A stretch of DNA of 64,000 nucleotides from Carallia brachiata (taxonomy: Eukaryota > Streptophyta > Magnoliopsida > Malpighiales > Rhizophoraceae). The translations under genes were made by a program, and so were the position numbers. The notes below the pieces were generated by a model. That model was not told the origin of the DNA, did not search any database, and saw nothing but the letters and a program-made list of their open reading frames with translations. This document shows positions 14,068-26,800 of the stretch, in pieces (the stretch's first letter is position 1; each line of letters begins with the position of its first letter). Where the stretch lies: NCBI GenBank assembly GCA_021464245.1, contig JADCRB010000067.1:1519908-1583907 (forward strand). The letters are read 5' to 3'.

Positions 14068-16915
14068 ATGGATCAAGAGCAAGAGCAAGATGACGTGTAC
14101 GGCGGCGATATTCCCGACGAGGGAGAGATATACGCCGATGAAGAAGAAGAAGAAGAAGAAGAAGCATACGACGTCCAGCATGACCCTGATGCCAAGGTTC
14201 GTGTAGGCTGGCTTGAATTTTTGGTTAATTTTGACTTTTTGTTATTTTCTGATGGAAAATTGGATTAGGATTTGGAGGAAATGAAGAGAAGACTGAAGGA
14301 GATCGAAGAAGAAGCTGGCGCGCTCCGTGAAATGCAAGCTAAGGTCGAGAAGGAGATGGGCTCTGTCCAAGGTTTACCAGATTCGCAATCCTAATTTTGT
14401 AAAATTTGATTTCAGTTTCGGAAAAATAGCTGTAAATTTGTGTTCTTTTGCTTGAAGATTCTGCGAGCTCTTCTGCGTCTCAGGCTGAAAAGGAGGAGGT
14501 GGATTCCCGCTCTATTTATGTTGGTAATGTGAGTGTCTTTCTTCTCTGTTTTATTATTCTTATTTTTTTATTTTTTTTTTGGATTCTTTGCTTGCATTTG
14601 AATGACGTGCTTCCTTTTGCCTTTACCGCATAAATTTCCCCGAAGACCAGCAGTGGTCTTTTACGTCGTTGATCCTGGTTCATTTATTGGAGAAAATAAT
14701 TTGCCATACGTGATTTGAGTTTGAGCTGTTTGTAACATTGTCATTGAGGATTAGAATGCTTTGGCTTTGATTCTAATGTTACCCCAATGGTGGCAATTTG
14801 AACTAGATGGTCTAATGGGGGGATTATTTTCGCTTCTGTAAAATTATATTTTGAACTTCAGGTGGACTATGCGTGTACTCCGGAAGAAGTGCAACAGCAT
14901 TTCCAATCTTGTGGATCGGTGAACAGGGTGACAATTTTGACTGACAAGTTTGGCCAACCAAAGGGGTTTGCTTATGTTGAGTTTGTAGAGATGGATGCCG
15001 TTCAGAATGCTCTGCTTCTCAATGAATCAGAACTTCATGGTCGTCAATTGAAGGTACTTGGAACATTATCTCTGGTAGTAAATACTCTGTGGAATTTGCT
15101 TTGCTGATTATGACAGTGGTTTTTGTGCATGTTTCAGGTCTCTGCAAAGCGAACTAATATTCCGGGGATGAAGCAGTATCGTGGAAGGCGCCCCAATCCT
15201 TCCATTGGGTTCAGATCTCGAGGGCCGTTTATGCCTACTCCCCCTTTCTATGCCCCATATGGTTATGGGTAAGGCTTTAGGTGTCTTTATTCTACTTCGT
15301 CAAATAATTGAGAACATGATTTTATTATTCTAAATGCTATTGATGTTTGCCTTGGGATCTTATATACTGGCTAGTTGTATGATGTTGACTAATATGGTGT
15401 CTTTTGCCACGTATGCGTTAATTCTTTCCTTTCTTTGATAATTACATGGCATCTAGGCGCTCTCTTTTATTTTGAGGCTTTGTGGAGAAGCAAAAACCTT
15501 AGGGGGCATTTGGAGTGAAAGGAGTTAGATTACCATCAATATTACTAGATTATGGGAATGTAAGATTGTTGGGGATATTTGTTGGAATATGAGATAACTA
15601 GGTTTTGGGTTGCTTTAACATATATGGGAAAGTTAACATTGGCTTGTTTGGTGTAGAAATGAGAAATTTTGGAATCTTAACTTTATTGTTATAAATACCT
15701 TGTCCTATAATAATCCTTTCCACATATTTTTAAACTAATTTGATGAAAACTAAAAAAAAAGTGTTTTAGTGCACGAGGCTCTTTACTATGGGGTTTGGGG
15801 AAGGGCTCAAGTGTACACAACCTTACCCTTGTTTTCTCTATTGGATAAGAGAAATTGATAGAACTTCTGTAATAATTGGCAATTTATAACCATTGTATAA
15901 AAATTTTGGTAAATTATGTAAAACCCATAATAAATTAATGACATATAGTCAATTATATATCATTACAACCATTAAGATAAAATTTTCATCAGTTACGTAA
16001 CACCGACAATATGACGTAAAATGTTGTTTTTGATTTGTTTATATCTATCTTAGTGTATATGTACACACACACACAACCTAAAATTGGCAGTAATATGATA
16101 AGACAACCTCCCCCATGGTATTATGGGATTACTACAATTGAGATATTGTGAGTTTCCAGGCAACATGACATTACCATGTTTTTACACCTCACGCTGGAAT
16201 GTGAGATTACTAACTAGAATCCCGTGAATCTTACCCACTCCAAATGCTTCGTTGCCCCCTTATATATACTGCTCGGGTTACAGTGTTTTTGCCACATTTT
16301 CCACGGGAAATACTGATTTTGGTCTGTCTACCAGAAGAGTATTTTGTTAATTTTGTCCATGTAGTGGAAACCAATTTCTACACATCTAAGATGGGTGTAT
16401 TCACTCTTGGCTGGCCTTTTTCTGAGTATAAGGGAAGCCCTCAATCACAAGAACCCAACTATTGTTGCAGTTGTATTCTCATTCTTGGGTTTAGCAGAGC
16501 ATCAATGTGTTGTGGGACAGTGACTGTTACCTGCCCAAATGGAGACATAGCTAGGGGGGTCTTCGTTTTTTTTGTCATCCCTTGCAAATCAGTATTCCTG
16601 CCTTAGTGATGATTGCGTGGATTTTGATGGGGGTGGTCTTGTTTTGGTGAGTAATGCCATTGAACCTAGCTTGTATGGAGGCATTAGAGAGCAGTGTTTG
16701 TTTTACCCTGTCTATGCCATTCAACTTTCCATAATATCATTTATCTGTAGTTAACAGTTGCTCTATTTGTTTTTGGGCTATTCAGTATTCATCAATTAAT
16801 TTGTCCATATGAATGCCCTTTAAAGGAAAAAGATGCTTTTAAATTGATGTAATTCAATCTCATATGCAGAAGAGTTCCAAGGTTCAGGATGCCCATGCGA
16901 TACAGGCCATATTGA
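14068..16915 (+). CDS. PABN1: Nuclear poly(A)-binding protein (PABPN1/PABN type), copy 1
   Basis: Nuclear poly(A)-binding proteins bind the growing poly(A) tail and control its length. Six exons: 14068-14196, 14269-14371, 14458-14528, 14862-15053, 15138-15268 and 16870-16915; 223 aa. Order: acidic N terminus with a Glu run (residues about 25-32), a helical stretch [20 protein letters not shown] (44-63), one RRM with RNP2 SIYVGN (96-101) and RNP1 KGFAYVEF (135-142), then an Arg-rich tail ending RMPMRYRPY. This is the PABPN1 architecture. The final exon lies 1.6 kb downstream and encodes only 15 residues; it was assigned because phase and the RG/RPY tail fit. The paralogue at 37242 has the same structure. 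No frame damage is seen. Confidence 0.9.
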
Positions 16916-18891
16916 TAACGTGTACTGACTTAGTACTGGCCACAATTGTGACTCGTAGTTGGATGCTTTGTGATTGTCATGTCAATATATAGGCAACGTT
17001 AAAGATACAGAGATGCTTGTACCATAATTTGCATGGCAAAGCCAAAACTTGGTGCTTTGAAATTGATTGCTTGCAGCAGTGCTGAATTTGTGTTCAGCAA
17101 GCGTCACATCTACATGCTCGCAATGCAGATAAGGGGTGCCAGATATGTAGACATTGTTGAATTGTTCTTGTATTTGTACGCGAATATTTATTTTTAGATT
17201 TAGGTTTTTTCGTTAACATTAGAGAATCCATAATCAACCAAAGGGTGCTATGATATTGTAGATCTTTAGGTGGCTTGTTCTAGGGTTTAATTTACTTTAT
17301 GTCACCTGGGTTTACGGATATTTGACCGTGTGAGCTCAACATTTTGGCTTGACTTATCTGCCTTTATATGGCTACATGTCCTGTACTAGACACTGTTTCG
17401 ATCACAATTGGCAAGTTATATGACTTGAAAACTTGAACCAGTCTTCTTTAATGCGCTAGGGAAATATGATATCTCGTGTCAAGTGCATCTACGTCTTGGA
17501 TTCTGCATAAAACGTTGAGATCCAACTGTTGTGAAAAAATAGACATTTATTTGGTACATTGAACGTAATTTTTCGACGTGCCAGAAAACAAATTGTGAAC
17601 AATAACTAATTTATCTAAGTACTTAATGATTAGCTCTGGGTATCTTAATTTCAAAATAGTGTTATCGACAAATACACATACCGATACTCGCTGTGTTACG
17701 TCGATTTCTTTCTTTTTTTTGTTGTCCATTGATATGTTGATTTCTAACGCACAAAACTATAATCCCTGAAGCTCTTTTTCTAACTATAGAGTAAATTTTA
17801 AGAATATAAACGGAATGATCTTTTTCCTCCAGTCTTCCCCTTTTTTTTTTTTTAAACTAAAATTTAAGTACAAAATTAAAAAATTTCAACATAGTCCTTA
17901 GTCGGTTATTATTATTAATTTTTTTATCTACAAAGAGATTAGAGAAGGAGAAGTGAGATTATATGAGATTTAAATTCCTACTTATTAATTGAGAGGTACT
18001 CCCCTCAACTAATTGAATAAATTCTCAACCTCTATTACTTTTTTTTTATCAAATCAAGCCAATTACTCTCCCACCCTACTCTTCTCAGGATTTAAACTTA
18101 AAATTTTTAAAATATAAATCCTAAACTTCAACTAGCGGAATGTCCCTGAGGAACCAAAATCAGTTACTATGAATGCTTGTCCTTGTCTGTTTTAGGACCA
18201 ACCCGACCCGTGAGGATCGTCTAGGCCTCGGGTCCTGAGTCTGGTTTGACCCACACCCGTAAGGATTTATGTTAATCCTTTCGCCCTCTTCCTAGCCGAT
18301 TTGGATTTGTGGAGACTGTCGGGTTAGTCTGATAAAATAAAATCTCAGGCAATTATCAGAACCCATACAGCTGGAAAGGGCAGAGTAGTATGAAGCCCAA
18401 AAATAAAAGCCCAGTTAAGAGTAGAGCCATGTGGCCAGCTGCCATGGATATAGAATTCTGTTTCCATTTTATTTTACATAATAACCTTTTTAGAACGTTC
18501 AATAATTAAAATTTAAAATTTTTATTATATAAATTTTAATTTTAAATTAAAAAAATTAAAAAAATTAAAAAAAAATTACTCTTATTATATATAATTCATA
18601 ATTTAATAAATTTTTTAATAAAAAAAAAATCTATATAATTAGTCGAGGAGAGTTCTAAAAAGATTCCATTTCAGTATTTAGCTATTTGCGTGAGCTAGAG
18701 GGAGTTGGTTATGCAATTGTGTCTGATGACCCATCAGTAAAATTCTCTCTGAAATTCTTTCTGTTCCCGTCCTTTTCTCCCTTTCCTCTATTTTCTCTAG
18801 GTCCTTTCTCAAATTACAGGCTTGGTCGTTCCAGCAATTGATTGCTGGTCATCAATTGCTTCTATTTCACAGAACTAATAGGTTTCAATCA
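16916..18891. other. PABN 3' flank and MED31 upstream region (copy 1)
   Basis: The first 0.9 kb matches 40243-41090 of copy 2 and includes the PABN 3' UTR. About 17920-18060 shows a tRNA-like patch. 18190-18350 matches 41945-42115. Nothing protein-coding was recognised. Confidence 0.45.
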
Positions 18892-20687
18892 ATGGCTTCT
18901 TCTAAAGAAACCGATGATGCACCGGACACCCCATCCTCGTAAGCCTTTACTTCTCTTCTTGTTCTCCTTTTTTTAATTTTTTTTTTTATTTTCAATGTTT
19001 CGCGGCGCCAGTTCATTTTTCTTGTTTTTTTATTGGTTCGTTGCCCTAATCTCACTAACTAATTATTGGAACCTAATTTCATTTCAAGGTTTTTGTCTTC
19101 TTGTCGGTTTACTTCATGTTTGTCCGTTACGCGTTTAAGTGTTACGGTTTTTTGTTTTTTGGATAAACAGTTTAGTTTACTTATTTTGGAGGAATAAATT
19201 TTCAGGCCGAAGAATGTATTCTATGCTTTGGAAGGTTCTGTTTGGATAATTTTTTATTTTGAATTGTGCATCGTGGCCTTCTTTCTCTGAGTATTATATT
19301 TGTGCTGCTTCTGTCGTCTGCATTAGCAGACTGGGGCCTCAATAATATTTCGCTGGTGCTATCCAATTTGTTCCTTTTTACACTGATGCTATGCTTGTGA
19401 ATTTTCTTAAATTGTAGATTTGGTTCAGAATCGCTATTTCGAAGATGAAGCATTTATTGGCTACTTGAAATACCTGCAGTATTGGCAACAGCCAGAGTAC
19501 ATAAAGTTCATAATGTGAGAACCAAACCCCTCCCCCAGCCCCAGGGTAGAAAAAAATAAAAATAAAAATAAAAATAAATCTTTTTTGTTTTGTTATCAGG
19601 CTTATGCACTCATCATTACGGATGATTCCAGGTATCCTCATTCTCTTTTTTTCCTTGAACTTCTGCAAAATGCGAACTTCCGTAATGCAATGGCACATCC
19701 TGGCAACAAGGTTTGATTCTTATGCTTCTTTATGAAATTTTACTGTGCCTTCAGGATCTATTGTTTCCTTCTCGACTTTTGCTTGATTGAAAACATTTAT
19801 TCGGAATAAAGTTGACAATCCTTTCAGATCTCCTGTATCCTCATTTTTTTAACGAGGGTCTGTCTGCTATCGATGTCTGTTCCAGTTAATTATATCTTCT
19901 TATGCTACAAATTAGTTTCATTGTGACATGCAAATGGTCTTCCTGCTTTATGTGTTCCTATGACTATGATAATGTCTGCTCATTTTCTCTTTCACTTAAT
20001 CCACTGGATTGATAATGACAAGAATTTCTACCTAACGTGGAATTCAGTCATCTTGCCTGCCTGTTCTTCGAATGGTCATGAAATAATGGATTTTTTCTTT
20101 ACCATGGTCTAAGGTCCTTCATCAAGTATTTCTTATGGAGAGTCAGAGTTGCATGCGTAATGAGATCGGCTTGTTTCTCTGATAGAAATATGTAGTATAA
20201 TATTTGAAAATCTTGCAAAGCTGGTTATATGCATGTCCTTCACTAATTCAAGGTTTACTTGGAACTTTTTAGGAGTTGGCGCATAGACAGCAATTCTTTT
20301 ACTGGAAAAACTACCGAAACAATCGATTGAAGCACATTTTACCAAGACCCCTTCCAGAGCCTGTTGCTGCACTCCCTGCCCCAGCTCCACCTCCACCTCC
20401 AGTGCAATCTGTGCCACCTGTGCCTCCAATGACTATGTCCATGGCAGCTGCTCCTCCCCAAGTCCTTTCATCTATGCCTTATGGGATGCCTTCTGGATCT
20501 ACACTTGCAAAGAATGATATGAGGAATAGTGGAATTGATCGAAGAAAGAGAAAGTACGTTCAATGACCTAATTTAGCTGTTGGGAAAACATGTTAAAGCC
20601 CAACCCCACCTCCCTTCTAGCTCTCAGAAGACAGTTTCTAGTTTTTTGGCTCTAACTTGGTTTGATCATTTCAGGAAAGAAGGTTAA
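18892..20687 (+). pseudogene. MED31: Mediator subunit 31 (MED31), copy 1, exon 2 deleted
   Basis: MED31 is a middle-module subunit of Mediator, the co-activator bridging transcription factors and RNA polymerase II. Recognised pieces: exon 1 18892-18938 (MASSKETDDAPDTPS), a 14-nt remnant of exon 2 at 19206-19219, exon 3 19418-19514 (NRYFEDEAFIGYLKYLQYWQ), exon 4 19632-19710 (YPHSLFFLELLQNANFRNAM), exon 5 20273-20553 (ELAHRQQFFYWKNYRNNRLK then a Pro-rich tail) and exon 6 20675-20687. Against copy 2, the rest of exon 2 and most of intron 2 are gone (copy-2 positions 42516-43374). Joining exon 1 to exon 3 changes frame and soon stops, and the lost exon encodes part of the conserved MED31 fold. 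Exons 3-6 are otherwise intact, which suggests a fairly recent loss. An N-truncated product cannot be excluded. Confidence 0.85.
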
Positions 20688-21026
20688 CATGCTGATATGA
20701 GGTATTTATACATGCTCGTCAATTTAGTTTACGAGGTAGAAGGCGTATCAAAGACTGCATGTGGTTATCCACTTTCACTTCAATGGTGTGTGATCCCTCT
20801 TTTCTGCTCTCCACAGTGCCTATCTGCTCATTACTCTTTTTCTTTCTTTTTCTTTGTAAATTGTAATATCTGTTTATGTTTAACACTAATGAAACCTATG
20901 TGGAGTAACCGTCAAAAACTCATATTGATAGAAAGAGATTTTGCATCCATAAAGCAACTCTTTCATGTTTGCCTCACACTGTATTCTGCTAACTGTCTGA
21001 TATTGCCAGAAGAGCTAAATGTTCCC

Positions 21027-21669
21027 TGTAAAGCGTAAATTTCGAGCCTAAAAGAATTTAAACTCAAAAATACAAAAATAAATTACAAATAAAAATTGTA
21101 AAAGAAAAGAAAATTTACGTGGGGTCGATCTCCGTAGATCCTCCGATTAGTGTTCTTTTTTTGACTCCGTCAAGGGCTGCACGAGCTTGATCTTGACAAA
21201 TAATTTCCACCGCTTTTTCTTGAACTGGATATACTGAAACTGTATCTGATTTGGACGTTTTGACTACGTTTTGGAACCGTAGAGATTTGATCTGAGCCGA
21301 TCTGGCTTAATTTCACCGAGTGTCGAATGGACTTGTTCTCGGATGAGTTGCCTGGATTTTGCTGAGGGCCGTATGAGGCTTAATCCCAGCCGGATTTGTA
21401 ATATTTTGATTTTTTTTTTCTATCTCTCTCTGTTTTTTTTTTTTTTTTTTTTCGCTTCGCTGCCTCTTCTCCGCTTTCTTCTTTTTTTTTCCCTTTTCTT
21501 CTGCTGGCTTTTGCTGGCTCCCCTCTGCATTTCATTCAATTGGGGAGGCCATTTATAGGCCTCCCCCATGCCTGCCTGCCACCAACCATTTGGTTGGTGG
21601 CATTAATTAGGTTGACAGCTGCCAACTATATAATTTTTTTTTTTTTTTATAAAATTCGATTAGTTTACA
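21027..21669 (-). repeat. 3' LTR of the retrotransposon
   Basis: 643 bp; on the plus strand begins TGTAAAGCG and ends AGTTTACA. Matches 30368-31006 throughout, with small indels and substitutions. Confidence 0.93.
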
Positions 21670-21683
21670 AATGCCCCTACTTC
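21670..21683 (-). other. Polypurine tract
   Basis: On the minus strand GAAGTAGGGGCATT lies directly against the 3' LTR, the usual place for the plus-strand primer of reverse transcription. Confidence 0.65.
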
Positions 21684-22620
21684 AAGGGTCGGTAAAAAAG
21701 ATTTTTTACAGAGATAATTCGAACCGAGTCTTGAAGTCCAGTTTGAAATTTGGAAAGTCCTGATGAACATTGAATCTTGGAGTCTTCTATCTTTGACCAT
21801 GCCTGCTGTTGTTGGATCGCAATAGGAATCCGATACGATCTTGAGAAAGTTAGCAGCCTAGCTAATATAAAAATTGAAGTCTTGGCTCCAGGTGCGTTCG
21901 AGCTTCCATGGCTGGCAAAGGCTGGCAAAGGTTCTTTGAAATTCCAAAGCTCTGGTGAGGATGATCCGGTAGGCAAAGAACTTGAACCTCCCCAAGAGGA
22001 AGGCCCAGGACCTTGGAACTTCAAGACCGGCACACAGAGAGACTGACTGTAGTGATGATACCTAAGTCTGCTTCGACGTAAGGAGAGTAGTTGGAACTTC
22101 CCCGTACATCGCCGCATCCAAAGGAAAATTAGGATAATTGCAGCGTCTCATCCCTCTGTAGTAGATGCGAACTAAGGAGAGTAGTTGGAACTCTATGACA
22201 CCGATAGCGTTAGGGATCCCTCGAGAAAGACTACTCCTTCTTTTCTTAGCTTGTGCGCCTCCAACTTCTTGATCGAAGAACTTCCTGATCGAAGAACTTC
22301 CTGAGACAAGTGTAGAGACTAGCCATTTTCTTTTAAGAAAGAAGAGCTGAGGCGTGAGTATTATAACTCGGGAATGCAAGATATATATATACATGCGATA
22401 AAGTTTTTTTTTTTTTTTTTTTTTTTTAAAAAGTCAAAAAGAAAGTACACAGATTCGAGTAGGGCCATCCACGTCCCTTTCCTGCATTAGAGACAAAAGA
22501 GGCAGCGGCTGACGCGTGTCACGAAAGTCGTTACCATATGTTGCAGAAGTCGTTGCCGTGTGCTGCAGAAGTCGTTACTGTGTGGTGCCAAAGTCGTTGC
22601 ACTTTATCTTGTCGGCCGTC
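21684..22620 (-). other. Retrotransposon 3' non-coding region
   Basis: Between the WOX-like stop and the polypurine tract. Short direct repeats are visible (CTGGCAAAGG twice near 21912; GATCGAAGAACTTCCT twice near 22270; AGTCGTT with TGTGCTGCAGA-like units near 22530-22590) and a T run at 22408-22427. Open frames here resemble nothing known. Confidence 0.5.
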
Positions 22621-23357
22621 CTAGCGGGGCCCAAGGTGCAACTTCAAGTCAAGCTCGACCTCGTCTGGTGGGCCGATGATGTTGACGTCGACGTCGACGT
22701 CACTTTCCAGCTGGTTGATGCTGTCGGAATATTCTGGAAAGAGAGGCAAAGTTTCGCCAGAATAACTCCTTTCTGCTAGAAAAGTTCCTCCTTGACTTAA
22801 GTATCTAGGAGGGATGAACCCTTGGCTGACTCCGTAAGACCACCAGGACCAGCATGCATGCTCCCATGGGCTACGGCTTTGATGAACATACCGTGGAGAG
22901 ACCATTGCAGTGGAAGAACTCGGACCTGCTTCATTTGAAGGCGAAGCTGTACCAGTGAGATTTACTATGGGAACGACAGACTGTTCTTTGGAAAAAATAG
23001 TTCTCAGTGCTGGTTTCTTCCTGCTTCTTCTTCTCGATTCTGGAACCAATAAAACATTTTTTCCTTCGATTGCCCCGAGCGGGCGAAATCGTGAGAAAGT
23101 TGGTAAATTTGAGATGCACTAGGAATAATATCTCCATTGTTGTGGAAGACTTCCTCCAAAATTTCCAGTTGTGCCATGGTCGGTTGCCACCTTGTGCGGG
23201 GTGATCTTTCTTCTCCCTTGTCTTGAGGTTCAACTGGTTCCATCTTTCCTGTGGCAGAGGGGCAAAGGTCTTGGTAATGTGGTGAAGATCGGTTGAGACT
23301 GATGCTGAGTTTCAGACTCAAACCCCCGTTGCTTTTATATTTTTGGGCGCCGTTCAC
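22621..23357 (-). pseudogene. WUSCHEL-related homeobox (WOX)-like sequence inside the retrotransposon
   Basis: WOX proteins are plant transcription factors that maintain stem cells and pattern organs. A minus-strand frame from the ATG at 23357 encodes RTRWQPTMAQLEILEEVF then IPSASQI and KMFYWFQN, the WOX homeodomain with its helix-3 signature (residues about 52-107). After one frame change near 23035 the second frame continues with RRRSRKK, a Ser-rich linker, the WUS box ETLPLFPE and, just before the stop, the EAR-like repressor motif ELDLKLHLGPR. The three elements are in the order found in WUS-clade proteins, total about 245 residues. It has no introns, unlike most WOX genes, as expected for a sequence copied through RNA. 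It is in gag-pol sense between integrase and the polypurine tract. The single-nucleotide lesion could be decay or a consensus error. Helices 1-2 are divergent, so the nearest WOX cannot be named. Confidence 0.8.
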
Positions 23358-23620
23358 AGTTTATACTCATGCCGGCCAGGAGTTGGATTGGATTTTGAAC
23401 TTGGGTTCTGGACTGTGTCTGGAATTTGGAATTTTTGGCTTTTGGGTTTTGGATTGGATTGGGTCGAGTGTTTGGGCTTCTAGACTTGGATTTTTGGACT
23501 TGGGTCGAGTGTTTTGGTTTGGAATGAATTTTTGGATTTGGGTGAGTGTTTGGGTTTTGACTCTGAATTGGGCTCAAGTGTTTGGGTTTGGACTTTCGCT
23601 TGGTCTTTCAGATCGGGACT

Positions 23621-23647
23621 TCGAATTTTTTTTTTTTTTTTTTTTGA

Positions 23648-23678
<31 letters not shown>

Positions 23679-23716
23679 TTTTTTTTTTTTTTTGATTTTT
23701 TTTTTTTTTTTTTTAA
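23621..23716. repeat. T-rich low-complexity tract in the retrotransposon
   Basis: Nearly pure T broken by single GA or C bases; it lies between integrase and the WOX-like sequence. A GGATTTTGGG/TTTGGACTTGG-rich block (23380-23610) precedes it on the plus strand. Confidence 0.85.
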
Positions 23717-23871
23717 ACATATTTACACATAATACTGTTTCAGAAATTTACCATTGATTGGGCCGATTCGGACGCCTTCTTGGTCTGACAGCATGTAAGC
23801 GTTGTGAGTAGGCCTCCTGCACTAGTATGGCCCGTCCCATTTGGAAGTAAGCTTGTCACCAGGCCGATGCT

Positions 23872-26800
23872 TCATGTTGATGGGCCGTCGCACTGCAAGA
23901 ACAAGGTCTCCAACTTGAAAAGATCGAGGGCGGACCCTGCGGTTGAATGTGTTGGTGAGCCGGGCTTGGTAGCACTCAAGTTGCTGTTGTGCTTCGAGCC
24001 TCCTTTCATCGAGGCTTCTAACTCATCCAGACGTAGGCGAGCATTCTCCTCCTGTGTGAGTCCTTCCAGAACAGCCATGCGCAGGGATGGAATCTGTGTT
24101 TCCAACGGCAGTATTGCTTCGACACCGTAGACAAGTGAGTATGGCGTCGCCTGTGTTGGAGTCCGGTAAGTTGTACGATACGCCCATAATGCCTCCGGAA
24201 TTCTGTCATGCCAATCTCTTTTGGATTTAGAGACTACCTTCCGCAACAGGTTGCATAAGGTCTTGTTGAATGCTTCGGCCAAGCCATTTGCTGGGGCATT
24301 GTACATGGATGACTTGTACTGCTTGAACTTGAACTTCTCGCAGAGCTTGTCGATTAAGCTGTTGTAGAACTGCTTACCATTATCAGTGATGATGAATCGA
24401 GGGACTCCATAGCGATAGATCAGCTGAGTCCGATGAAATTGGCAACATGCTCCTTCTTTACCTCTCTAAGTGGAATGGCTTCAGCCCATTTTGAGAAGTA
24501 GTCGGTTGCTGCGAGGATGTACAGGTGACCCAGGGATGACTTTGGCAAGGGCCCCACTAAGTCGAGACCCCAAGCTTCAAAGGGCCAGGATGAGACAGTT
24601 GGATGCAGTGGCTCCGGTGGTTGATGTATGTAATTGGCATGAAATTGACAAGCTTGACAAGTTTTAGCAAACTCAATGGAATCACGTACCATGGTTGGCC
24701 AGTAGTATCCCATCCTTCTGAGTTGGAAGTGCAACTTAGGCCCCGATTGATGTCCGCCACAAACTCCTGAATGTGCTTCAGCGAGAGCTTGTTTTGCCTC
24801 TTCATTGCCTAGGCAGCGAAGTAAAACTCCATCAAAAGATCTTCGATACAGAGCATCCTTGAGATATATGAAGCGGGGAGCTCGTCGTTGAATTTCTGTC
24901 TTATGACGGCGATCTTCAGGCAGCTTCCCGTGCTGTAGGTAGTCAATGATTGGTTGGCGCCAATCCTCGTCCTCCGCGAGACGTACAGATACAGCGTTGG
25001 CTGCTGTAGTTTCTTCATCATCCTTTTGTGGCACTATCCATTTCTGACATACAGCAACAACTGTAGCCTGGATTTCTGACTTTGCAAGAGAAGTAGCCAG
25101 GTTAGCCAACGCGTCTGCCTGAGTGTTTTCTCGTCGAGGCACATGCTCCAAGGTGATGCTTTCAAATTCATCCATTAGCTGTCGAGCACGTTGATGGTAA
25201 GGCGCAAGGTCCTCTTTCTTCACGTCATACAATCCTGTAAGTTGGTTGATGACGAGCTGGGAATCTCCATGGACTTCTATAGTTGGAATCTTCATATCGA
25301 CAGCCATTTGAAGACCAATGATCAAAGCCTGGTATTCAGCAACATTATTTGAACATAACTCACCGAGAATGATAGCATATGGTAGTATTTGTCGTTGAGG
25401 GGTGACAAACACTATGCCGGCACCAGCACCATCACGCCTTGCTGCACCATCAAAGAACATCGTCCATGGTGGCAGTGTCTCAATGTAAAAGACCTCTTCA
25501 TCTGGAAGATCATCTGTGAACTCCCAATCTGACGGAACAGGGTGATCTGCAAGGAAGTCTGCTAGAGCTTGTCCTTTGACTGCTTTTTGAGGCACGTAGA
25601 CAATGTCGTAGCTTTGTAGGATTACTGCCCACTTGGCAAGTCGTCCTGACAAGATTGGTCTAGATAAGATATATTTGACAGGATCAGCTCTGGCAATGAG
25701 ACGTACCGTGTGAGCTTGCATGTAGTGCCTCAGCTTGTCAATGGCAAAGAACAGTGCTAGACATGTCTTTTCAATGGGCGAATAACTCAGCTCCGGACCG
25801 TTTAGTGTTCTGCTCAAGTAGTACAGGGCAACTTCCTTTCCCTGCTCGTTTTCCTGTGCAAGCAAGGCTCCCAAAGATCTTTCCTGCGCTGCAATGTAGA
25901 GAATCAACGACTTTCCTTGAATTGGAGCACCTAGGACCGGTGGATTGGAAAGGTACTTCTTTATGCTCTCAAAGGCTTTGCTGCAAGCTTCGTCCCACTC
26001 GAAGTTGACATCCTTCTTCATCAACCGATGGAAAGGTTGACATCTCCCAGCTAAATTGGAGATGAAACGGCGAATGTAGGCCAGCTTTCCTTGTAGACTT
26101 CGCAGCTCGTGCAGGTTTTTAGGTTCAGGCATCTTTTGAATTGCCTCAACCTTTGACTGATCAACTTCGATTCCACGATGGCGCACCACGAACCCAAGAA
26201 ACTTTCCTGATGTGACACCGAATGCGCACTTGAGAGGGTTCATTTTGAGCTGATGCCTCCGAAGTCTTTCGAACACTGTCTTGAGATCCTCGAGGTGGTC
26301 TTTGCGCTTCTTAGTCTTTACAACTAAGTCATCAACATAACATTCTACAATCTTGTGCAGCATGTCATCAAAAATTTTTTGCATAGCACGTTGATAAGTG
26401 GCGCCAGCATTTTTCAATCCAAACGGCATAACTTTGTAGCAGTATATACCTTTTGGGGTGCGGAATGCTGTCAACTCCTCGTCTTCTGGTGCCATTCTGA
26501 TTTGGTTATAGCCTGAAGAACCATCCATGAAGGACAATGCTTCGTGACCCGTTGTTGCATCGACTGTGATCTCCGTTATGGGCAATGGAAAGTCATCTTT
26601 CGGGCAGGCCGTTAAGATCTCGAAAATCAACACATACCCTCAACTGTCCATTCTTCTTTCTTACCGGGACAATGTTGGCAATCCACGTTGGGTAGGTGAC
26701 CTCTCGGATGAAGCCAGCATTGATCAGCTTGTTCACCTCCTCCTCGATTTGTGGAATGAGTTCCGGGCGGAACCGTCGTTGTGGCTGCTTGACAGAACGA

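Noticed and set aside
21777..22046. 89-codon plus-strand frame in the retrotransposon 3' region
   Set aside because: Antisense to the element, no similarity recognised, and it contains short direct repeats.
23293..23757. 154-codon plus-strand frame across the retrotransposon
   Set aside because: It is antisense to the element and dominated by Gly/Trp/Phe from TTTGG repeats and a T run; simple-sequence artefact.
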